A stretch of 64,000 nt of DNA from Glandiceps talaboti. Taxonomy: Eukaryota > Hemichordata > Enteropneusta > Spengelidae. The notes under the pieces are model-generated. The model was not told where the DNA came from and did not search any database. It saw only the letters and a list, made by a program, of their open reading frames with translations. Where the stretch lies: NCBI RefSeq assembly GCF_964340395.1, contig NC_135565.1, forward strand, positions 18,776,209 to 18,840,208, written 5' to 3'. Numbering within the stretch: the first letter of the stretch is position 1; the number at the start of each line of letters is the position of its first letter. The translations under genes were made by a program, and so were the position numbers. This document shows, piece after piece, positions 48,531 through 62,555 of the stretch.

Positions 48531-50734
48531 TGTCACAGACTCAAGTAATATTTTCTGTCGCTTTTTATCAAGGACAGTGCATGGACCAGAAATACAGTTC
48601 TGTAGCATCATCTGTACTGACAATAATAGTGTGATCGTTGGCGATGTTCATATTGTGGGCTAAAAGCGATGGGTAATAATTCTGACCTGGTTTGATGATT
48701 ATACAGACCAAAATGGAGAATGTTGTATGCATGTATGGCCTTGATGTAGTTTAGTTCTTGACATTATGACATTGTGTTAAAGAGAAGAAACAAAATCCAT
48801 TCAAAACTGAAATGTATGAGCTATAAAATATTCTTGGTGATGGACTGATTTTAGACATGGCACAGTGTACTGTGTAATGTGAGTACTGTAGTGTTAATGC
48901 AATGTAGTAGTAGTTTTATTTGCATTGCAGCATGCCATATAAATACCTGAGGAATAGAAAATGTCCATGGTTGGTAATAAACTGATTTTACTTACAAGTC
49001 TTAGACATTAAAACTGTGTAAGGTACAATCATACAATCTTATAAAGTGACTGATTTGTACCACAATTGCTACCTGCAATACTGCATTTTCATAGCCAGAC
49101 TTGGCCTGTACTACAACTATGTACCCGCATACTGCCTGCAAAGTCATGATCTCACAGGAATGGAATGTGTTATAAATTATAACTATACTACCTGCAATGT
49201 CACATCTTGTAGACAAAAAGAATTGTTATTAATTATTAATTATTATTGGTAAGCAGTATAACCTTGGTGGTGGACTGATTTTAGACACGGAACTGTTTCA
49301 TATCAAAGATTCTCACTCTTACACTAATACACTGATTTAGTATATTTAAAAAAACCATGTAATACGGTACTACTACTACACCACCTGCAATGTCACATCT
49401 CACCAACAAAATCAATTGTAATCTATTGAAAAAATGCATCCTTGGTGATACACTTATTTCAGGAGCAGAAACAGTACCATATCAATATATTATTCTAGTT
49501 ATTACCCCAACTACTACCTACATACCATTGTTAAGTCAGTGGAGCATAGGGAAGTTTGTCAAAGATGCCAACCAAATGAGTCAATAGTACCTGATATTTG
49601 CATAACAATAGCAGAAGTTTGCTAGGAATGCTATTGTGGTGTTACCCTCAGTAGACAGATACACATGATTCAATTGTAATCTCTATATTCTGTTTGAATT
49701 GATTTGTTTAGTGTCTATTGTCACCTCTGTCACCAGTGTTTGGGGTTCCTTTAAAAGGTATGTTTTAGCAGTTCTTTTATGAAAGTTCATTCCGTTGTTC
49801 TGGTATGCTGTTGTTAATTCTACTAGGGGTATTCTACTGGGGTATTGAGAACAGGAAATATGGCATTTAAAATTTAGAAAGAATGTGTGGTTTTCAAGTG
49901 TCTAACCTCTGATGTGGTAGTCGCAAGCGTTTGAAAAGTATGGTGTTTAGCATAGTTCTTTGCAAAAGTTGATCTGGGGTACATGCTGTTGTTTGTTAGT
50001 ACTAAAGTTTACTATATATGTACATGTAGATCGTTATACTAAGACAGGCCTGGGAGTACCTGACTAGCTGAATAATTAATGTTTGGAAAGGGTTCACTTC
50101 AGGTGTGTGTTGTGATCACTGACTTGCTTTAATATGTGCAGGTATGTATGTATGTACATGGAGTCGTTACTGTGTGGGAGAGGTCGTACATACCTCATGT
50201 AGTCTCGTGTCTAGTGAATTTCATTGAGATTGGACAACTTTGTCAACTCTATCACACATCAGATTCTCAGCTAACTTGCATAACAGTGACCATGGTCATT
50301 ACAGAAATGCAGTGTCCTGTGTATGAAACAGTGAAAGTTTACATGTACACATTCTGAATTATTTGCTAAGCTCAAAAGATAGTGGTCATTTTATTTATTA
50401 CTGTGACCCAGATTCCTACACTAAGACAGTAACTGCATGTTGTGATCTGAATGCTTGCATAGTTATTATTAAATCAAACTTTAATTAACATTAACATTAT
50501 GTAAAATTAGATTTTGCTGAATATCCAATGCATATTAATAGAATTAATTAGCATAATTAACGATTTCTTGCAATTATGGTATTTGGGAAGCCAGGATAAC
50601 TTGAAATTGGAATATACTTTATATGAGTACAACACTTGGTCTTTGGAAGCCGATAATAGTAGCAACAAAGTATGATTGTTTGTTTATTTAGCATATATTT
50701 ATTTTAGAATCGGTGGATGTCGGCGTGTATATCA

Positions 50735-50800
50735 TAGCAAATCATGGTTGGTAGTCTTTCTAGTGATCAGAGGGTTCTATGTTCAAGTCCTGGATTTGGT
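50735..50800 (+). repeat. Possible tRNA-like SINE head
   Basis: catggttggtagtc resembles a degenerate A box and, about 35 bases on, tgttcaagtcctgg a B box. It cannot fold as a functional tRNA by eye. It may be a SINE promoter relic. Low certainty. Confidence 0.2.
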
Positions 50801-51559
50801 CAACTGGTTTCCTTCTTTGTTTACTACAATATTTTACCATATTTCCTAATGTGTAAACATACAAAATCCAAATTTGTTATACTGATATTTGAAAGACAGT
50901 AACTTGACACATAAAGTTGTTACAGAAATACAGAGCAACACAATGCAGTAGCTGTGAAGTAAACCACTTGTAAGATATGACATTTAGTTTATTTAGTATC
51001 TTGGATCTTTGATCTTGGTACACATGCACTTAACGTAAAGATCGGTTACTATAGACTGTTTGTCATACAGCCATACGATATACATGTAATGTATACACCC
51101 ATGGTAGTCTTTGGTACATAGCACGTGTATGGTTCACTGAGTGGTGAATTATGTACCCTTATCCTCACAAATCATATTTATATGCGAATAATTTCATTGG
51201 AAGCAGCCATGTTCTGTGATTAGACACAAACAAGTGCTTCACATATGAAGACATGTACAAGATGTGGTGTGATGTACATGTATAATGGTGATATTAGATT
51301 TAATTTCAAGGTAAAAAGTACTAAGAGTATACTTGAGTTCAGAGAAATGTATAATTGACAGTCTTCTGGCATCATCTCAGTACCAAAGATGTCACATGAT
51401 ATTGCACCCATACTTGTATACATATCATGTACATGTAGTGTACACATACATGATTGTACAATGTACCCATGCATACACATACATGTACATGTATGTACAT
51501 ACAATGTACTGGTGCATGTATACATCTGTAGAAAAATTCCCCAAAAATGATATTGTGCG

Positions 51560-51845
51560 ATCGCATGTATACATTTATGTGCTTTATTGTAGAGGTGGAA
51601 TACATGTATGCACTGTGAGTATATATATATGCTTTATCGTAGAGGTGGAATACGTACATGTACAGTATGCACTGGGTGTATATGTGCTTTATCATAGAAG
51701 TGGAGTACAGTATTTATACACTGTTGAGTACAGTATGTATGTACTGTGAGTGTATACATGTATGTACTTTATCATAGAGGTGGAGTACAGTACATGTATG
51801 TATGCACTGGGAGAGTACATGTATGCTTTGTCATAGAGATGGAGA
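51560..51845. repeat. About 55-bp degenerate tandem repeat
   Basis: Five or six units of gctttatcgtagaggtggaa followed by tacatgtatgcactg.gagt. Confidence 0.8.
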
Positions 51846-52794
51846 AAGAATTATAAAAGCCTAGAAAAATCAATTTATTTAATTATGGACCTCTTTTTCA
51901 TGCTGGAACAGCTGGCAAAGTGTGCACAATTTTCCTGTATGTATTTGTAAAATGACAAAGTAAATACATACATCATGTTTTCTTTTGAAGGACACATGTG
52001 GTTTGAGTTTTATAATAGCACTGCTACAATTACAGTTGAAATTAGTTCAAATAAATTAGTTTTATTTATTAGATCTTTCTGAATAATTCAATTTATTCTA
52101 GTGCTGAGTGAAGTTATTTCGTGCAGGAATACACATTATGCTAATAACATTGAATTGTATTGAGTTCAACTTACATTTATTAAAAGTAAAAGACATCAAA
52201 TTATAAAAGGTCTGTTTGAGAAATACACTTCTAATAAGGCAGAAAAAAATCCAGGGGTATGACTGTCAAAAATTTAAATACGAATATGAATGATGTGACA
52301 GTCTCTGTTTACCGTGTTTTGTCGTCAAAAATGGTGACTAGATCATAGCTAACATTGTCATACAAGAAGGTGTATTGACTGTCACTATGAAAATACAATT
52401 GTAATATAATTTTAAAATGTATATATTTTTGTCCAGTTATTATGATGTATAGATTTGAAACGTCAAAATTATTGTTGTTTAATTAAATATAAATATCATC
52501 CCTTTTTTGTGATATTGGCAAAACACACTTCAATGGGAATAGAGTTAGTAGAAAAATTTGCCTTGTTGAATAGATTAGTCTGTATACTACCTGAATATGT
52601 GACTCCTACATCTGTTCATAGCTACTAGTTGAAAGACTTGCCAATCTGGCTTGACATGATAATGATTTGACAATATACATGTTGTATTCTGTCAACAACG
52701 CATTCAAACTACATTGTAAATCTTTGGGCTAGAATGAATTGTAGGTGTCAATTAGTAGACAGGCTAGCGAGAATGTAGTCTGGATGTCAACGTG

Positions 52795-53000
52795 GTTTCT
52801 AACTAAACCTGTAAGTAAATCAAAACGATACTGTATACATGTACATTGTTGGAACTAGACTGTGAGTGGAGGTGTAAATCGAAACAATAGTACTGTATAG
52901 GAACTAGAGTATGTGAGTGGCAGTGTAAATCAAAACTATACTGTACAGGAACTAGACTGCGAGTGGAGGTGTAAATCAAAACGATACTGTATATGAACTA
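52795..53000. repeat. About 60-bp tandem repeat, four copies
   Basis: Units contain gtaaatcaaaac.atactgtat and ggaactagactgtgagtgga. Confidence 0.75.
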
Positions 53001-53221
53001 GAATACATAAAAGTATACTTATGTTCATGTTTATGATGTCAGCAATATTTTAAATGTGCATTTGCCTAGTGTGTTTGCACTGTAAAGTAAGACTGTATGT
53101 ACTACTACCAGTGTACATATGTGTTCTCATATTTCCAATTCTACTTATTGTAAGTAATGAATTCATTCACACCAATATATCACTCAACAATGTAACTCAA
53201 TATTAATATCTGGTCGCTCAA

Positions 53222-53345
53222 AAGAGAAATATAAGTATCTTAAGGGGCCTTGTCACCTAGACTCCTTAGACATGTGTAGTGACACACACTTGTTATTTTC
53301 CAGAAGGAAAATTTTTGAGAAATAACGCTGTCTTTACAGCCTGAT
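53222..53345. repeat. Head fragment of the 'cctaaggggtcttgtcac' family
   Basis: Has cttaaggggccttgtcac, then tgtagtgac, then cacttgttattttccag and a gaaaaattt-like end; the tail is missing. Confidence 0.5.
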
Positions 53346-55049
53346 ATATAAGGGAAATAAATATATTGTATATTTTAATAAATGCCCTAATGCTACATAA
53401 CTGGTTAGACTGACAGATCGGCCGTTGTGGGCTCAGTCTAATCTCCCTAAATTAGGGCAGACTGAAACGCCTGGACCGATGACATCATTACAGTCTACAT
53501 AACTGGTGATTCTACAGCAAGTTCAATACCATAGGGTGATATTGATTTAATAAAAAAAATTGAAAATATAAATTTTCAATATTTATGATAAAAAAAAGAT
53601 ACATGTAAGCATTATGTGGTGTGATATACATTTACTATAGTGGAGAATAGATACATGTAATCTCAGTTTGCCTAGAAATATATCTTGTGTGAGAAATACA
53701 CATTAATATACAAATGTACCATTAGCATAAAATAGACTGTTTAATACAGTGAGGAATATTCCTCCATTAGGATAATTATTAGGATAAATTTTTTTTAGCA
53801 CAACTGTGGTTAATGACCTTTGAACTCTCTGAAACACACAACTGTGACTTTGTGCATATATATGGAAAGCATTGTGTATATTAAATCTATTTTAATTATC
53901 AGACCTACAAAAAAGCCAGGGGTCAGATATAGGTTGTCCAGAAAAAAAGTCAGTACATGGGTTTTAAGTATATTGTAAATGTATCTGAAAAATCATTTTA
54001 TCCGTTTATTCCAATTGGGAAAAATACAGAAAGTAAATTGTATGTTTTTGTCCTAATTAGGATATTACTGACTTGTATACAATACATGTATTTACACTCC
54101 CCCAAAAAAATATGAGTGATAATTTTGCACAGTATTTGTTGTTTTCCATTATCAGAATCAGAGCACTCAATATTTTATGGATGTATTTTTCAAACACCTG
54201 TACCTACCTGTTACTATTACAAAGTAGGTATTATGTAGACATTTTTATAGGGTTGATAGATCTAGCCACCATAAAATTTATTATTCATGAGTCAGCAACC
54301 TTTGGACATTGTGATAAAAACACAGTCTACAAGTATGGTGATACTGTATGGAGTATGGGATATTGATAGTATTGAGCAAATAGGAAGACTTTAATACAAC
54401 CACACCCAGAAATGTAACTTCAAATTTGAACTTTGACCTCATGAATGTTTAGCTACAGATTATCCATTGTTTATATGTGACTATATTGTTGGTGATGTGT
54501 AATATGTGTATAGTTTCACAAGAATGACACTTGAGTCATGTCATACATTGTAGACTTTAAACTATATGTACATATGTATTATTAGCAGAACAATATCTTC
54601 CATAAATTTGAGCATAAGGGTTGATGGTGAATGGGAAGGGCAGTAGGAACAGTGTATTCCGTAGGATTATTGACAGAGAGAGAGAGAGATACAGAAGAGG
54701 GTAGGGAAGAGGGGAAACTGTGACCACTTATTATATGTACATGTACAAGGCATATGATTGAAGAAAAGACATGGATGTGCCTGGTAACCCTTGAATTCTT
54801 GGTTTATTAGACTGTATTAAGATGTGCTCGAATCTCCTTTCTCTTTCTGATGTGAAAGCTGGTATGGTAGCATCACATGTTGTAACGTTATAGACTATTG
54901 ATGTGTTGGAAACTCACATTGCTGTCCACGAAATCAGTATTTTGTAGAGGTATATCTTGTAAAAAGGTTGTTCTTCCTTCATCTTGATGATTTTCTCAGA
55001 CCGACCCCATGTAGAATGTACATGTACAAATGTATCGTACAATACCTGT

Positions 55050-55370
55050 TACCCCCCCCCCCATTCCTACCCCCCCCCCCCCCACCCCCACCCCTACCTC
55101 CTCAAAATTAAGTGATTCATCCAGTGATAGAATCTACACCTTCGTTAAGGATATAATCACTTCCTAAGTACCTGTACCTGTGTTCTTGGCCTTATTGACC
55201 ACAACCCTGACCACAGCCCCCACCCTACCCCACTCCTGTCAAAAATTAGGTGATTCATCCATTGATAGAATCTATACCCTAGTTAGGATATAATCATTTC
55301 CCAAGTACCTGTGTTCTTGGCCTTATTGACCACAACCCTGACCACAGCCAGGAAGTTGATCATTATTTCA
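55050..55370. repeat. C-run and a 140-bp tandem duplication
   Basis: Poly-C tracts at 55052-55090, then two copies sharing gtgattcatcca.tgatagaa, ggatataatca.ttcc and ttggccttattgaccacaac. Confidence 0.8.
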
Positions 55371-55829
55371 AGAACAAATGTAGGCTGACATCAAATAGAA
55401 TTATTAACTCATGAAGGACTTTGTTTCTAGTACCTAACATGTGTGTTACTGTAATTTCACCCTAAAAATTGGATGTAGAGTTAACTTGGTGAGCACAGCC
55501 CATGGATGTTGTGTTCACAGACTAAAAGAACATTGGCCTTGGTCTGTACATTCAGGTAGGAAATACTGTCTGTATCAAATACTAATCTGGAATGTAATTC
55601 TCATTATCCCTTTCTTTTACCTTTGTTTACTTTGATTTTGAATAAGCTGGTAAATCAGTGCTTTTGATTGGTCAAATTTTGTTCAGTGTTAAAATCTACA
55701 TGTACGTGTACCAGTCAAGCATGAAAAAGTTGTAAGACACAATGGGACTTTTTTGTCAGTATGTAAATTATAGTGTAAATTTCTACAAAAGAAATTGACA
55801 GGACTTTTTAATCTGTACACATGTACATG

Positions 55830-55990
55830 TAGTTGCAGTAGTCCAGGACACACAGAATTAGAATAGTAAACATTGTATCCAGATTACCAAATTTATAAGG
55901 TGGTAAGTCTGTTAGACCAATGGAAATCAACAGCAAATCATAGCTGAAATAGTTCACTTTGCTAAATCTGAACACCAAGTGTAGAAGTTA
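55830..55990 (+). mobile_element. 'attagcagtagtccagg' family, tail-bearing copy
   Basis: gttgcagtagtccaggacac, aaacattgtatccagattac, aaatttataaggtggtaag, tctgttagaccaatggaaat, agcaaatcatagctgaaat. It helps to define the tail seen inverted at 62283-62555. Confidence 0.55.
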
Positions 55991-57094
55991 AACTGAGTTG
56001 TATAACAGCTGGGGGAGGAGAGGGGAGGGGAGGGGACATTTGGCCATTTTCAAAATAAACTCGCCCAACTATACTGTACATGTATCCCTTTGTAGCCACC
56101 ATTTTATTTTGGAAAGTGAATGCAAGACTTGATAGTAGTACTTGAGATAGAGAGAGGGTGAGTAACTTAACAAATTTATTTTCCACTTCAAACAGGAGTC
56201 ACCTAGTACATTATAGAAAATGTATTGAGTATGATGGCATTGATAACAGTCACACATACAGATTTCAGGCTTTCAGACTTTTTACATTTTGTGTGGCTTT
56301 ACTTGAAAGGGAAATACTGTGAAGTGATATTGGTTGGTTTTGGTGTGTGTGACCATTATTGAAACAGGAAACATGACTAGAATGCATTAAAGATACAATT
56401 CACAAAGTGTAAAGTGGTCAGATCTCTTATCTGTGACTTAAAAGACTGACTTGGGGTCAAAGGTCACATAGCTGACCTAATTTCATTTACAATGTCTTTT
56501 GATTGTATAAAGTCACTACTGAATGTTATACTTGTAATCTTATTAGGATTGCCACAGTGAATGACAAAGTAATCTCACAGCTATTCATGGTTGGGTATTA
56601 AGTGTGTTCTACATCTCAGACACTTACGAAAGTTTTCAGTTTCATAATATATTGTTTTGTACTATGATTGTGATTGCAATCTATGGAATTCATTGATCTT
56701 AACTTTAAGAGAGTACTTTTGATTTATATTTTTTATTTCTATTGGCTAAACAATTGAAAAATAACCTTCCAGTTTGTAGGTAGGTCAGGTTTTAGTTCCA
56801 TTGTATGATAAGGAAGTCATAAATCAATAATATTTGGGAATGGTGAAAAGTGATTGTGAACAGTGCCATTTTAAAAAAAAAACCACAGGAAATTGTTGGT
56901 AATTTAGATTTGAATGTTTCTATGGCAATTTGAGGTGCTCACTTTATACATTGTAAACTAAACAAAGTGTACTAAACTTTACCTTTATCAGTTGTATGTA
57001 TATTGTAGTTGGATTCATCAAAGATGTGTATCAGTGTTTTAATTGCAAGATGGCAGGCGGCGAATTCAGCCGGCTGTGAGGGTCTGAGCCCCAC

Positions 57095-57415
57095 TGTGCT
57101 CTCAGTCTAGCTAGTATATCTAGACAGATTTTACCTACTTTCCATCGTAACAATTAATATACTGGTAGAATGCCTGGTTAAATTACTTGGCACTCATAGA
57201 TTTTATCTACTTTCCACCCACAACAAATACACGGATAGGTTTACCTGGGGAACTCAGATAGATTTCACCTATTTACCAACCAATATTCTGTTATGGAACC
57301 CTGATAAAATGACTAGGGTACTCAGATTTTACGTATATTGCCAACCAATACTGTGGTATGGAAACATGATTAAATGACTAGGGTACTCAGATTTTACCTA
57401 TATTGCATACACACA
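57095..57415 (+). repeat. Degenerate repeat family 'ggaacc.tgataaaatgactaggg'
   Basis: Four or five units with accaaccaatactgtggtat, aaatgactagggtactcag and attttacctat. The reverse complement occurs at 23190-23450 in RPS10 intron 5. Confidence 0.6.
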
Positions 57416-58605
57416 TATAGTATGTACATTGTACCACCCATCATAAATACGCTGTACTGTATTTCCAAAACCGAAAGTTGACCTATTGTAGAAAATTAAT
57501 CATATCAGTAGTAGGATTGAGAAGTGGAATGCTTTTATTGAGTCTTTTGATTGATACGTATAATAGAAAGTAGAAATTGGAGAATAATAGCGCAGTGTGA
57601 AACTAACAAGTGAACAGATGTTTATGAAATAGATTGAGCAGTGTATGTAATACTAGAACTGAATAACAAAATGGTTTGAGGCCAGTACTTCATTATAATG
57701 ATCCATATATAGTGACATGTACTGTGTGTGTGCCTGTATGAAAGGTAAACTACAGTAATACCATTATATTTGTCACATTGCTGTGTTACCATGACAATTG
57801 TTAATTAGTAATTGATTGATTGAACCCTTGTTAATTTGTCACAAAGAGTGAGATATTAAGAATATTTATATTTCATATTATGAAATTGATTGATTGAACC
57901 CTTATTAATTTGTCACTCGAGATATTAGAAAATTCATATTTCATAATTTATGAAATGATATTGAAATAAAAGTAGATTATGTAGACATAATAATTCCAGA
58001 CAACAATGCAACATAGTGTTAATGAAATGTTGTGTTCATTGTACATCTGTTTTTCACAAAGACACACTATTTATTCTTCCTTTTAAATAAACTTACAAGT
58101 TATGTTTGGATATTGACTGCCACTCAAACTACTGTACTTGAATCTGGTGTAATTGAATCTGGTGTCTGTTTGTGTACCATGCCATGTGTACTGTACATGT
58201 ATGTTTGGACTGTCAACATTTGCTAAAAATGCATCTGTTGTCTGATTCTTATTCTAGTAGCCTTTAACACAATTATTTCTGAATATACAAATATACATGT
58301 ACATGTACCTGACAATGACATACAAATATGTACGGTATATATGTCTTTTTTGATTTATACATCTGTATTTGAGCATGTACTTGTAACAGTTCAGCACTTG
58401 CGCATTCCTGCAATAGCAGGAATCGGTGGTGAAAGGGTTAATAATATTATATTAATTTGTATAAATATGTGACATTGAAATTACAAATTCAGTAATGTCT
58501 AACCACAAAAGTATGTAAACATAACATACAGTTACAGTCAGTACATATAATACGGATGTCCAGATATATATAAATTTACATGCAGCTATTTGTCACATAC
58601 CATGA

Positions 58606-59260
58606 AGATTAGATATTATTCCCTAATATTTTTCTTTGTTCTGCCATGGAAATTACAAGTGACCTAAGGGGTCTTGGCACTGTGAGTTGCTGGATGAGTA
58701 GTGACAAACCTGTAGGTCAATAGCATTTGCTAACTGAAAGAAGAAAAATTTAGAGGAATAATATAATTATACATGTACCACCTCGGATATAATTTATGAA
58801 AAATTGAATAAATTAATGGTGATATGTAACATTTAGACTCATAGTTTAAGCACCACAGAACCAGTGATGTACTGTGGTTGTCTTGACATAGAATGACAAG
58901 GGTAATATAATCCATATTTTCTGTTTGAAGACAATAACTTGGCCTGTATTTAGATATTATTCCCAATATTTATCTTCGTTCAGCCAAGGGAAATACAAAT
59001 GACCTAAGGGGTCTTATCATGGCATGTCTAGTGACTCGTAGTGACAAGCCTTAGTCATGAATATTTTCCAGCTAAATGATGAAAAATATCGGTGAATAAC
59101 ATAATTTTACCAGTTCCAGTAATATCAAAGAAAAATCAGGGAAAGTGATGGCAATTTTGAATGTTTTGACTCATATTTTGAACACAGCAGAACCAGTGAC
59201 GTGGACACATGGTGTCATGATGTAGAATGACCAAGGTATAAATTCCATATTTTTTGTGTA
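58606..59260 (+). mobile_element. Two tandem copies of the 'cctaaggggtcttgtcac' family
   Basis: Copy 1 at 58606-58945 and copy 2 at 58955-59260. Both begin agatattattccc.aata, have gacctaaggggtctt, agtgacaa, tttatgaaaaa or aagaaaaatcagg, aaccagtga and end tccatattttttgt or similar. They define the full element at about 330-350 bases. Confidence 0.75.
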
Positions 59261-59664
59261 TGTATGGTACAAGGTATGATATTAAGTTTGACTAATAGTA
59301 TTGCAAGATATATATAAACATGAAATGGTTTGATATTATGATGAAATAGTTCGATTGATTTTTCCAAAAGATAATAATGACAATCTTATGTTGTGATATC
59401 CTTTGTCCAATAAAAACTGAGTCACACCCCTTCTATTTTTGTGCATGTGTTCATGTTATCTCTGGAGAGAGGGAGGTTCCCACAACCATTATCTACATCT
59501 AATTTGAAGTATGGCAGATAACCTTTGACCTCTGACACAGATCAGAATACCATTTAACTAAGCTCATAGATACTGTATTCTGATATAATAATGAACTTTT
59601 CATGGGATTTCCCATAATGCATTGTCAGGTATAACCACACATCTACAGATGTTAAACACGGTAG

Positions 59665-59940
59665 TATTGATAATTGAATCTGTAGGCATCTGGCAGAGAC
59701 TACATGTATGTGTACTGCCTTCCAACTTCTACAACATGTATATGATGTACATGAAAGTGTACCTGTATACCGGTACGTACATGTATATCATACTATATGT
59801 ACATGTGTACAATCATGTATACATGTATGTCAATTGGAATTGAATCTGTAGGCATCTGTCATGACATAGACAACATGTATGTATTGCCTTTCTACATGTA
59901 CATCTACAACATGTATATGATGTATGTGTACAATATAAAT
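59665..59940. repeat. About 170-bp direct duplication
   Basis: attgaatctgtaggcatctg at 59671 and 59839; both copies go on with acatgtatg.gtactgcctt and ctacaacatgtatatgatgt. Confidence 0.75.
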
Positions 59941-60940
59941 TGGAAAAGTAGTTGGTAAAACATACAAGATGAATATGCCCAACAGTGAACATTACTACAT
60001 GTATGTAGAATGGTTGAATCAATAATTTCTGAACACAGATTCCAGAAAGAGAATCTGGAAAGAACATGTCGAGTTGCCAGTTGATTTTGCTGACTACTGG
60101 CCTTTATCTACATCCCTGAGTACTATATTTGTGAAGTGTTGAGACATTACTATATTGTACACGTAGTACCGGGGTACCACTGGTAAATTGTTATGCATAC
60201 ATTACCACTTTTACAGTGATTTAATAAATACTGAAAAATCAATGTACATGAAATTATGTGTTTCTATTAATGTCAGTAGTTAATTGATCCATTTATGCAC
60301 AAAGTTTAATGGAATGGCAAATTGCCAGGTCAAAAAAGAAAGAAAAAATAGGTATGTGTAGTTACCTGACTTAAAGAAGGGACATGAAAACATGTAGCTG
60401 TTGCAGACAGTTTCCTACTCAAGCCAAGGTTTAGATGAGAGATATATACATTTTGCTTAGACATGTACAAAATGTACACGTATCATTCATTACATACACC
60501 ATAGTATATTGCAGTTGTACAGCCTGAATAATACATGCACGCAAACACACTACATAGTTGATGTGATCAGTGCAGTAACTATTGTTTGTGAAGGAGTAAA
60601 AGTTCAAAATGTAAATAAATTAAAGTGAATGATGGAAGGTTTACTGAGGCTGGTAGTAATTCAGCAATGTGACCCTTATTTGAACCCATTCCTGTGTATA
60701 CAATATGTACTTCTGTCATCTGTGTACATTACATGTATGTACTGTAGTCCAAAAGATGACATACATGTACATGTACAACACATTACAGTATGTATATACA
60801 TGTACATGTACATGTATTAATATATGTATATGTTTACAGTCTCAGCAGTCCTTGGGAGCATCACTATTAGCTGTTTTGTACATGTACATGTACGTACCAT
60901 TATCTGCCACGTAATTGTACTAGAATACCTTTGTGCTATG

Positions 60941-61068
60941 GCCCCTCATCGACAGTACATGTACATGTAGGGCTAATCATTTGTTGACTTGTTACTGCAA
61001 TGCTCCGAGTATCACAGTAACACGTCAACAAATGATTAGCCCTACATGTATGTAGTCGGTGAGGGCCC
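60941..61068. mobile_element. Hairpin (inverted-repeat) element, about 128 bp
   Basis: Arms of about 46 bases; the inner 25 (tgtagggctaatcatttgtt and neighbours) are exact complements. The outer part (ggcccctcatcgaca / gtcggtgagggccc) is imperfect, and gttactg/cagtaac pairs inside. Confidence 0.7.
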
Positions 61069-61969
61069 ACAGTACAATTATGGAGTAGATAACATACATA
61101 CAAAACAGCCCTTTTTAGCATTGCGATGCGATGCTCCAAGGACTGTGAGAGAGTCTAGTACATGTTGTACATATTGTGTTTACCAATACAATGTAGTTAC
61201 ATTATTAGAGAACTCCAGGAGTGTAAAAAGTTGGTTATAATACAAATGTATATGTGTTTGTCCTACTTCATGTTTTGGAACCCTGGTATTGAATGTAAAC
61301 ACACATCGTATATGTGCATGTACAGGTAGAGGGGAAATCTGCCAACACCAACCATTTCCATACCATGAACATAGTACATACATGTATAAAGATATATGTA
61401 CAAACTTAACTGTACCATAATTTTAGGTGAACCCTGGGAATAGAGTAGGGTAACCTTGTAAAATTTGAATAGTCACCTATTTTATAATATTGGTGGTGAA
61501 CCCCAGTTAAGCACCTGGGAAACTCAGGTGGATGTTATTTATTTACCACCCTTAAAAATAATATATGCATATAGAGTATTGAAAAATGTATAACTATATC
61601 CTTTCAATATTTACATTAAGTTAGTATTAAGTGGTACAATGAGGGTATGAACAATGTACATGTACATAATATACAAATGTACTCATACAAAAAGGCACAG
61701 CATAATTATGATATTGAGGTCAGTGCTAGCAACTAAGGATTACAGAATGATACAATTAGTTGCCATGGAAATTCCAGTTATTGCATTACCATTTTGCAAC
61801 CAATGACTTCACTCCAAGTGTAAGATCAAGGGTTTCGTTTGTTGGAATGCCATGATTGCTTAGCAACCAATGATAAAGAGCAAATTGTAGATACATGAAG
61901 ACTTTCATTAGAGAGATTTTGATTGTGAGAGAGAGTGTGGGAAGTCGTATTGCTCTCTGTTCAATCAAT

Positions 61970-62290
61970 CACAATATTGGTGAGGAGCCCTGGTGAAATA
62001 AGGTTGGAACCAGTAGATGTTTTATTTTTGTATGCAGAGGCCTACGATTCAATCGCAAGTTCTCACATCACTTGCCCTGCTCCTATCGGGAGAGCTGTAT
62101 TGAATGGATGGAAAGGAAGTTATTGTGAAACTACATATGTAAACAGACTAGCTTTCTGTTCATTCAGTCACAATATTGGTGAGGAGCTCTGGTAAAATAA
62201 GGTTGGAACCAGCAGACGTTTTTCTCTTTTATGCAGCAGCCCAGGATTCATTCCCAGGTTCTCACATCAGTGCTCAGTGCTCGAATTTGA
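61970..62290. repeat. About 205-bp direct duplication
   Basis: cacaatattggtgaggagc at about 61971 and 62169, each followed by aaataaggttggaaccag and a ttctcacatca block. Confidence 0.8.
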
Positions 62291-62555
62291 CTTACTTCAG
62301 GCTTGGTAGTCAGATTTAGCAAGTGAAAGATTCAGCTATAAATATGATGTCTGACATGTTATCAATTTCCATTGGTTTAACAGATTATGTATCACCTTAT
62401 TTGGTAATCTAGATATAGTGTTACTGTTATCCTTCTCTGTGTTCTGGTACTACAAATCCTACCCATGGTGCTACAGTATATCTTATCAATATCCATTGGT
62501 CTAACAGACTACCACCTTATTAAATCATAAATGTTGTGCTTTGTAGTTTAGATAT
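62283..62555 (-). mobile_element. Inverted copies of the 'attagcagtagtccagg' family tail
   Basis: atcaat.tccattggt.taacag and agact.accaccttatt occur twice. They are the reverse complements of the tail at 55895-55940. The left edge gctcgaatttgac may be the element terminus. Confidence 0.5.

Noticed and set aside
50735-50800. tRNA gene
   Set aside because: B-box-like tgttcaagtcc is present, but no acceptor or anticodon stem can be paired by eye; listed only as a possible SINE relic.
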